DNA from: an uncultured Oscillospiraceae bacterium
GTDB taxonomy: Bacteria; Bacillota; Clostridia; Oscillospirales; Oscillospiraceae
NCBI GenBank assembly: GCA_934659445.1
Contig: CAKUHV010000068.1
Span: 1-9,568 of the forward strand
Reading direction: 5' to 3'
Length of the DNA: 9,568 nt
This document shows positions 6,767 to 9,568 of the stretch, piece after piece (position 1 is the first letter of the stretch; the number at the start of each line of letters is the position of its first letter). The notes below the pieces were generated by a model. That model was not told the DNA's origin and searched no databases. It was given only the letters and a program-made list of their open reading frames with translations. The position numbers were made by a program, and so were the translations under genes.

Positions 6767-6831
6767 GTAGGGGCCGATGCCCCATCGGCCCGCTGTTCAC
6801 AAGTCGGCAAGGGCAGAGCCCTTGCCCTACG
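6767..6831. repeat. Compound palindrome with GTAGGG/CCCTAC ends and two inner hairpins
   Basis: The unit begins GTAGGGGCC and ends TTGCCCTACG. Inside are GGGCCGATG/CATCGGCCC (6771-6779, 6783-6791, loop CCC) and GGCAAGGGC/GCCCTTGCC (6806-6814, 6818-6826, loop AGA), both perfect 9-base stems. The design, outer inverted ends enclosing two hairpins, is the same as at 121-173 though the inner sequence differs. Confidence 0.6.
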
Positions 6832-6857
6832 GGGTTTAACGTTCATCACATCCCGCA

Positions 6858-6958
6858 GGGGCGGATGGTCCCTACCTCCTCTGGCCTTCGGCCATCTCCC
6901 CCTGACAGAGGGAGTCGGCCCCATCCGCCCGCGGGCCGCCACATGGGGCGGCCCCTAC
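6858..6958. repeat. Double-hairpin repeat unit (right copy), apparently split by another repeat
   Basis: This is the right copy of the unit at 121-173; bases 6923-6958 match 138-173 exactly. The first hairpin arms, GGGCGGATG (6859-6867) and CATCCGCCC (6922-6930), are intact but stand 54 bases apart instead of 3. The intervening stretch 6868-6921 contains a TGGCC/GGCCA hairpin and a CTCCC...GAGGGAG motif like that of the repeat at 9419-9555. Confidence 0.65.
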
Positions 6959-6990
6959 GATTTTGCAAATCACGGATGCATACCCCGTAG

Positions 6991-7009
6991 GGGCGGCCTG
7001 CGGCCGCCC
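6991..7009. repeat. GGGCGGCC-TGC-GGCCGCCC hairpin, copy 2
   Basis: Identical over 19 bases to 6606-6624, here preceded by CCCCGTAG. It lies 9 bases beyond the end of the T run of the isomerase terminator. Confidence 0.7.
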
Positions 7010-7018
7010 GCGCCCAGC

Positions 7019-7057
7019 AAAACGCCCCCGCCGCCGGTATGACCGGCGGCGGGGGCG
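7019..7057 (-). terminator. Intrinsic terminator of the isomerase gene
   Basis: Bases 7023-7038 and 7042-7057 are perfect 16-base reverse complements, nearly all G and C, around a 3-base loop. Read on the minus strand the stem is followed by TTTTGC. It starts 22 bases after the isomerase stop. On the plus strand only a displaced TTTTC follows, so stopping plus-strand transcripts as well is possible but less clear. Confidence 0.8.
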
Positions 7058-7079
7058 CGCTGTTTTCTGCGGAGACGGC

Positions 7080-8318
7080 TCAGCCGTCGGTCTCGGTCTC
7101 GATGGTGGCCAGCTCCCCGGCGACGGTGTTGCGCAGGGCGGTAAGGTTGCTGTAGAACGCCTTCAGATCCACGGAGTCGTATACCTCGTTGGTGGTGACG
7201 GGGTTTTCGTCCAGCAGTCTTTCGTTGTCCTGACTCATCAGATAGGCCGCGTAATCCTCCCGGTAGTTGGCGGCGATGACGGGCAGGCGCAGGATGATGT
7301 GATAGCCGAAGGCGCTCTCCACGATGCCGCTGAACTCCCCCTCGTTCAGGGCCAGCGCGGCATTCTCGAAGGGCTCTACCATCTGCCCCTTCTGGGCATC
7401 GTAGCCGTCCGGGTTGGAGGACAGGCCGGTGTCCTCGCTGTACTGGTGCATCAGGTCGTCGAACAGGGCCACGGGGTCGCTGCTGCCCTCCAGCTGGGTC
7501 AGGATGTCCTCGGCCAGCTTCCGCTTTTCGGCCACAGTGGCCTCGTCCAGAGGCTCGTACTCACCGGTGTACTTGCCGTTCTCGTCGGTAAGGGGCTTGG
7601 AGGTGTCCACAGTGGTCAGCAGGATGTGCTTGGCCCGGTAGGCGATGCCCAGTTCGTCGGCGGCATAGGCCAGCACCTGGGCGTCGGTGGGCCGCCGGGT
7701 GCCGTTCTCGCCGTAGCGGGCCTGCTGAATGGCGGCGGCGGCAATGGCGGACAGGCGCATATCCAGATAGGCCTGCCGGGTCAGGGGGATCTGCCACAGG
7801 TAGTGGTCGGTGAGCAGAGCGCCGCCCAGATCCTCCTCCATCTTCTTCAGGCCGGCCTTGTCCTCCTCCAGCTGGCTGTCGTCCACGGCCACGCCCTCGG
7901 CGGCGGCCGCGTGGGGCAGCAGGGCGTACAGCTGGGCCATCTGCAGGGCGGCCAGCTTGACGGCATCCTCCATGGTGCCCGACTCGTCGCTCTCGTCCCA
8001 GGGCAGATCGTCGCCGTAGTACTGGGCGGTCTGGTCGGCATAGGCGGCCGCCCATTGCAGCCACTGGGCGGCGGTGATGTCCGCCCCGTCGGTCTGGGCG
8101 ATCACCGTGTCTCCGGCGATGCCCGCCGTAGCCAGATAGGGATCGGTCACCCCGGTGAGATCCAGGGTGGGCTCCTCCGTCTGGCTGGAGGAGGCGGAAG
8201 AGGAGGAACTGCCGCTGAAGGAGCTGCTGCCGGAGGAATCGCCCGACTTGCAGCCGGTCAGCAGGGACAGGGACAGGGCGGCGCACAGGGCCAGCGCCCC
8301 AAAACGCTTCATATTCAT
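7080..8318 (-). CDS. Parvulin-type peptidyl-prolyl cis-trans isomerase lipoprotein
   Basis: Likely foldase outside the membrane, of the PrsA/PpiC kind, helping exported proteins to fold; 412 residues. The lipoprotein signal is MNMKR, a hydrophobic stretch and LTGC with Cys23. A Ser/Gly-rich linker follows (about 25-46), then a helical region with many Ala and acidic residues (about 82-225). The parvulin domain is at about 227-346: YRAKHILL (227-234), the acidic linker, QKGQMVEPFENAALALNEGE (309-328) and FGYHIILRL (337-345). A tail of about 65 residues follows. The start at 8318 is favoured by AAAGGAG (8329-8335) at 10 bases; Met3 would be 16 away. It has its own promoter (8435-8463) and terminator (7019-7057), so it is probably a single-gene unit. 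PrsA proper is usually shorter, about 290-300 residues, hence no symbol. Confidence 0.87.
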   Translation of the reverse strand: MNMKRFGALALCAALSLSLLTGCKSGDSSGSSSFSGSSSSSASSSQTEEPTLDLTGVTDPYLATAGIAGDTVIAQTDGADITAAQWLQWAAAYADQTAQYYGDDLPWDESDESGTMEDAVKLAALQMAQLYALLPHAAAAEGVAVDDSQLEEDKAGLKKMEEDLGGALLTDHYLWQIPLTRQAYLDMRLSAIAAAAIQQARYGENGTRRPTDAQVLAYAADELGIAYRAKHILLTTVDTSKPLTDENGKYTGEYEPLDEATVAEKRKLAEDILTQLEGSSDPVALFDDLMHQYSEDTGLSSNPDGYDAQKGQMVEPFENAALALNEGEFSGIVESAFGYHIILRLPVIAANYREDYAAYLMSQDNERLLDENPVTTNEVYDSVDLKAFYSNLTALRNTVAGELATIETETDG

Positions 8319-8382
8319 AGGGACAAAACTCCTTTCATCTCAGAACTCCCGATCTCATCGCGGGAAAGGGAGCCGACCGCCC

Positions 8383-8402
8383 CCCCGCCCCGCGGGGCGG
8401 GG
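8383..8402. repeat. 20-base all-GC perfect palindrome in the isomerase leader
   Basis: CCCCGCCCC GC GGGGCGGGG reads the same on both strands. It falls in the 5' leader of the isomerase, between its promoter and ribosome binding site. Neither strand shows a T run after it, so it is not a normal intrinsic terminator; it may mark the 3' end of the HD-gene transcript or affect leader stability. A second, smaller hairpin, CCCG/CGGG, lies at 8348-8363. Confidence 0.6.
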
Positions 8403-8434
8403 ACGGAAAAGGAAATGGGAAGTTCCGGAAAACG

Positions 8435-8463
8435 ATTATACCACAACGGGGGCAAAGGGGCAA
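8435..8463 (-). promoter_or_regulatory. Promoter of the isomerase gene
   Basis: On the minus strand, TTGCCC (8463-8458) and a perfect TATAAT (8440-8435) are 17 bases apart, with an extended -10 TG one base before the hexamer. The expected start near 8428 gives a leader of about 110 bases. The -35 lies just past the stop codon of the HD-domain gene. Confidence 0.75.
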
Positions 8464-8465
8464 GG

Positions 8466-9050
8466 TCACTCCTCCCCCTCCAGGAAGTAGGAGGCCTCGG
8501 CGTCCGCCGTGGCCAGGGCGAAGGCCAGGGGATACTTCTGGAGGGCCTGACCCACGGTGCGGTTGTCCTCTGGGCCGGAGAAGCCCATGTGCCAGCGGAT
8601 GGCCATGGCCTCCTCCCGGGACAGGCGGACGAAGCCGTTGACGATGTACACGCTTTTCTCCCCGTGGCCGTAGGGCAGGGGGTCGTCAAAGGTGTAGGTG
8701 GGCACCCGCTCCCACTGGCCGGTGGCGTCGTTCTTCACATTGCGGAAGCCCTTTTTGTAGCAGCCGATCTTGCAGGCGTCGTGGAGCAGGGCCACCAGAG
8801 CGATGGTCTCGTCGCTGTACTCCAGACCGTACAGCTCCTGCACCCGCTCCCGCTGGAGGTAGTCCACCAGACAGTGGTACACGTTCAGACTGTGCTCGCA
8901 CAGACCGCCCTCGTAGGAGCCGTGGTACCGGGCGGAGGCGGGGCAGGTGAAGAAGTCGCTCTTGTTCTCCAGGTAGTCCAGCAGCCTGTCTGCCCCCTCC
9001 CGGTGGATGTTGGCCTTGAAAATTTCAATAAATTCTTCTTTGCAGGACAT
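8466..9050 (-). CDS. HD-domain phosphohydrolase, substrate unknown
   Basis: Small soluble protein, 194 residues, of the HD superfamily of metal-dependent phosphohydrolases. Likely metal ligands are His53 (in CEHSLNVY), the His90-Asp91 pair (in LLHDACKIG), His129 (in GHGEKS), His154 (in IRWHMG) and Asp183. That is more conserved histidines than the minimal H-HD-D set, as in the YhaM-like and other two-metal members. No extra RNA-binding, nucleotide-synthesis or membrane domain is present; the HD fold fills about 40-190. The start at 9050 is supported by AGGAGG (9058-9063), seven bases upstream; the open frame runs on to 9188 but enters repeat sequence. Nuclease or nucleotidase activity on a phosphate ester is what the family suggests. 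It precedes the isomerase on the same strand, but that gene has its own promoter, so a functional link is not implied. Confidence 0.8.
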   Translation of the reverse strand: MSCKEEFIEIFKANIHREGADRLLDYLENKSDFFTCPASARYHGSYEGGLCEHSLNVYHCLVDYLQRERVQELYGLEYSDETIALVALLHDACKIGCYKKGFRNVKNDATGQWERVPTYTFDDPLPYGHGEKSVYIVNGFVRLSREEAMAIRWHMGFSGPEDNRTVGQALQKYPLAFALATADAEASYFLEGEE

Positions 9051-9076
9051 AGGTGTTCCTCCTGTTGTTGTGACAG

Positions 9077-9104
9077 ATTTTGATGAGCGATGCGCCCGTC
9101 TTAA
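9077..9104 (-). promoter_or_regulatory. Weak candidate promoter of the HD-domain gene
   Basis: On the minus strand, TTAAGA (9104-9099) and CAAAAT (9082-9077) are 16 bases apart, each with four of six consensus bases. It is the best pair in the short unique stretch between the repeats and the gene. The evidence is weak. Confidence 0.25.
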
Positions 9105-9173
9105 GGCTCCCTTGCCAAAGGGGGCTGGCACCGCCCAATATGGGGTCCCCGGCAAAGCCGAAGGCTTTGTTGG
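9105..9173 (+). repeat. Repeat-derived segment with CTCCCTT..AAAGGGGG and AAAGCC/GGCTTT stems
   Basis: It starts like the element at 9419 (GGCTCCCTT, then a G-rich return arm and CTGGCA) and holds AAAGCC-GAA-GGCTTT (9154-9168), comparable to the AAACCGAAGGGTTT of the later element. It runs straight into copy B of the 88-base repeat. No gene is credible here. Confidence 0.5.
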
Positions 9174-9261
9174 GGAGAGGACGAGCAAGGAAACGCAGCG
9201 AGGGATGCCCGCGCCTGGGCGTCCCGAGTGGAGTGGACTTTGCGAGGACGAGACTGGGGGA
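9174..9261 (+). repeat. Dispersed repeat of about 88 bases, copy B
   Basis: Inverted relative to copy A at 6451-6540, with about four in five bases matching and a nearly identical 22-base core. The two copies bracket the isomerase and HD-domain genes. No target-site duplication is obvious at its ends. Confidence 0.75.
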
Positions 9262-9309
9262 TCCCGAAGATGGCTTTCGTTAGGATCCCCCCCGCCACTT
9301 CGTGGCCCT

Positions 9310-9363
9310 CCCCCCTTTCACAAGGGGGGCGTTCTTGCGGCGCGCCGGGTCGTCGCGCCCTAC
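9310..9363. repeat. Two palindromes: C6TT/AAG6 and a GGCGCG/CGCGCC copy
   Basis: CCCCCCTT (9310-9317) pairs with AAGGGGGG (9322-9329). Then GGCGCG (9339-9344) pairs with CGCGCC (9354-9359), and the sequence runs to CCCTAC. The second palindrome repeats 6708-6736 with two differences over loop and right arm. Both are non-coding. Confidence 0.6.
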
Positions 9364-9394
9364 GGAATTGCAATAACGTATGCTATGCGCCGCA

Positions 9395-9413
9395 GGGGCG
9401 GCCTGTGGCCGCC
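9395..9413. repeat. GGGGCGGCC-TGT-GGCCGCC hairpin, copy 3
   Basis: A slightly changed third copy of the hairpin at 6606-6624 and 6991-7009: the loop is TGT instead of TGC, and the last base of the right arm differs. It ends six bases before the element at 9419-9555. Confidence 0.65.
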
Positions 9414-9418
9414 TGAAA

Positions 9419-9555
9419 GCCTCCCTCTGACGAGGGAGGTGGCAAAACCGAAGGGTTTGACGGAGGGAGAGATATGATTCAGAAGGGAATAGTCTGACAG
9501 GGATTCTCTCCCTCAGTCAGCCTACCGGCTGACAGCTCCCTCGTCAGAGGGAGCC
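9419..9555. repeat. 137-bp element with long inverted arms, MITE-like
   Basis: The left arm 9419-9472 and the reverse complement of the right arm 9505-9555 are close copies: both start with G..TCCCTCTGACGAGGGAG, pass an imperfect CCG..GG.TTGAC or CCGG..GGCTGAC stretch, and end GAGGGAGAGA. Each arm has its own CTCCCTC/GAGGGAG hairpin. The middle (9473-9504) is unrelated and too short for a gene. Related pieces appear at 6868-6921 and 9105-9173. The window ends 13 bases after it. Confidence 0.7.
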
Positions 9556-9568
9556 AAAGCCGCGTGGC

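Larger units (their letters stand above)
6439..7079. other. Non-coding spacer between convergent genes, filled with palindromes
   Basis: No gene is credible in these 641 bases between the end of the importer operon and the oppositely oriented isomerase gene. The spacer is almost entirely inverted repeats: 6541-6572, 6606-6624, 6662-6682, 6708-6736, 6767-6831, 6858-6958, 6991-7009 and the isomerase terminator 7023-7057. A repeat shared with 9174-9261 lies at its left end. Short open frames here have no ribosome binding site. Confidence 0.75.

Noticed and set aside
6606..7057. A CRISPR array or tandem repeat array
   Set aside because: The palindromes vary in sequence, length and spacing, and there are no unique spacers of constant size and no cas genes.
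6963..9083. Open frame of 706 codons on the plus strand over the isomerase and HD genes
   Set aside because: It runs antisense to two well-supported genes and starts within palindromic repeat sequence. Its translation is low-complexity Gly/Val/Leu/Gln with no recognisable domain.
9080..9477. Overlapping short open frames in the right-hand spacer
   Set aside because: They lie wholly in repeat sequence, have no ribosome binding site, and the HD gene upstream region accounts for the only unique part.

Overview
The window looks like chromosomal DNA from a GC-rich member of the Clostridia, probably Oscillospiraceae. This rests on strong AGGAGG-type ribosome binding sites, purine salvage genes of the Bacillus/Clostridium type, short Gram-positive lipoprotein signals, heavy use of C- and G-ending codons, and non-coding spacers packed with GC-rich palindromes. 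Genus cannot be fixed from the sequence alone. No mobile-element gene, CRISPR array, tRNA or rRNA is visible.

Layout, left to right. Bases 1-358 are non-coding: palindromic repeats (75-97, 121-173), then a probable promoter and leader for xpt. Xanthine phosphoribosyltransferase (xpt, 359-934, +) follows. A 104-bp palindromic repeat (948-1051) separates xpt from a guanine-type purine riboswitch (1079-1147) with an intrinsic terminator (1186-1213). The riboswitch leads a four-gene nucleoside ABC importer of the BMP/NupNOPQ type: binding lipoprotein (1288-2553), double-domain ATPase (2726-4336) and two permeases (4338-5453, 5440-6438). A strong terminator and a likely second promoter lie between the lipoprotein and the ATPase. 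Bases 6439-7079 hold no gene but a dense run of palindromes. On the minus strand follow a parvulin-type peptidyl-prolyl isomerase lipoprotein (7080-8318) with its own promoter and terminator, and a small HD-domain phosphohydrolase (8466-9050). Bases 9051-9568 are again repeat-rich and non-coding.

Function. The left part is a purine acquisition and salvage locus. The importer would bring in nucleosides, probably including guanosine, and Xpt would convert xanthine (guanine less well) to the nucleotide. The guanine riboswitch should switch the importer off when cellular guanine is plentiful. The minus-strand genes are housekeeping-like: protein folding outside the membrane, and a phosphohydrolase of unknown substrate.

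No new protein system is evident. The least explained material is in the spacers: a modular family of palindromes with GTAGGGGC/GCCCCTAC-type ends, a 36-base exact duplication, one palindrome that appears to be split by another repeat, an inverted pair of repeats of about 88 bases, and a 137-base element with long inverted arms.
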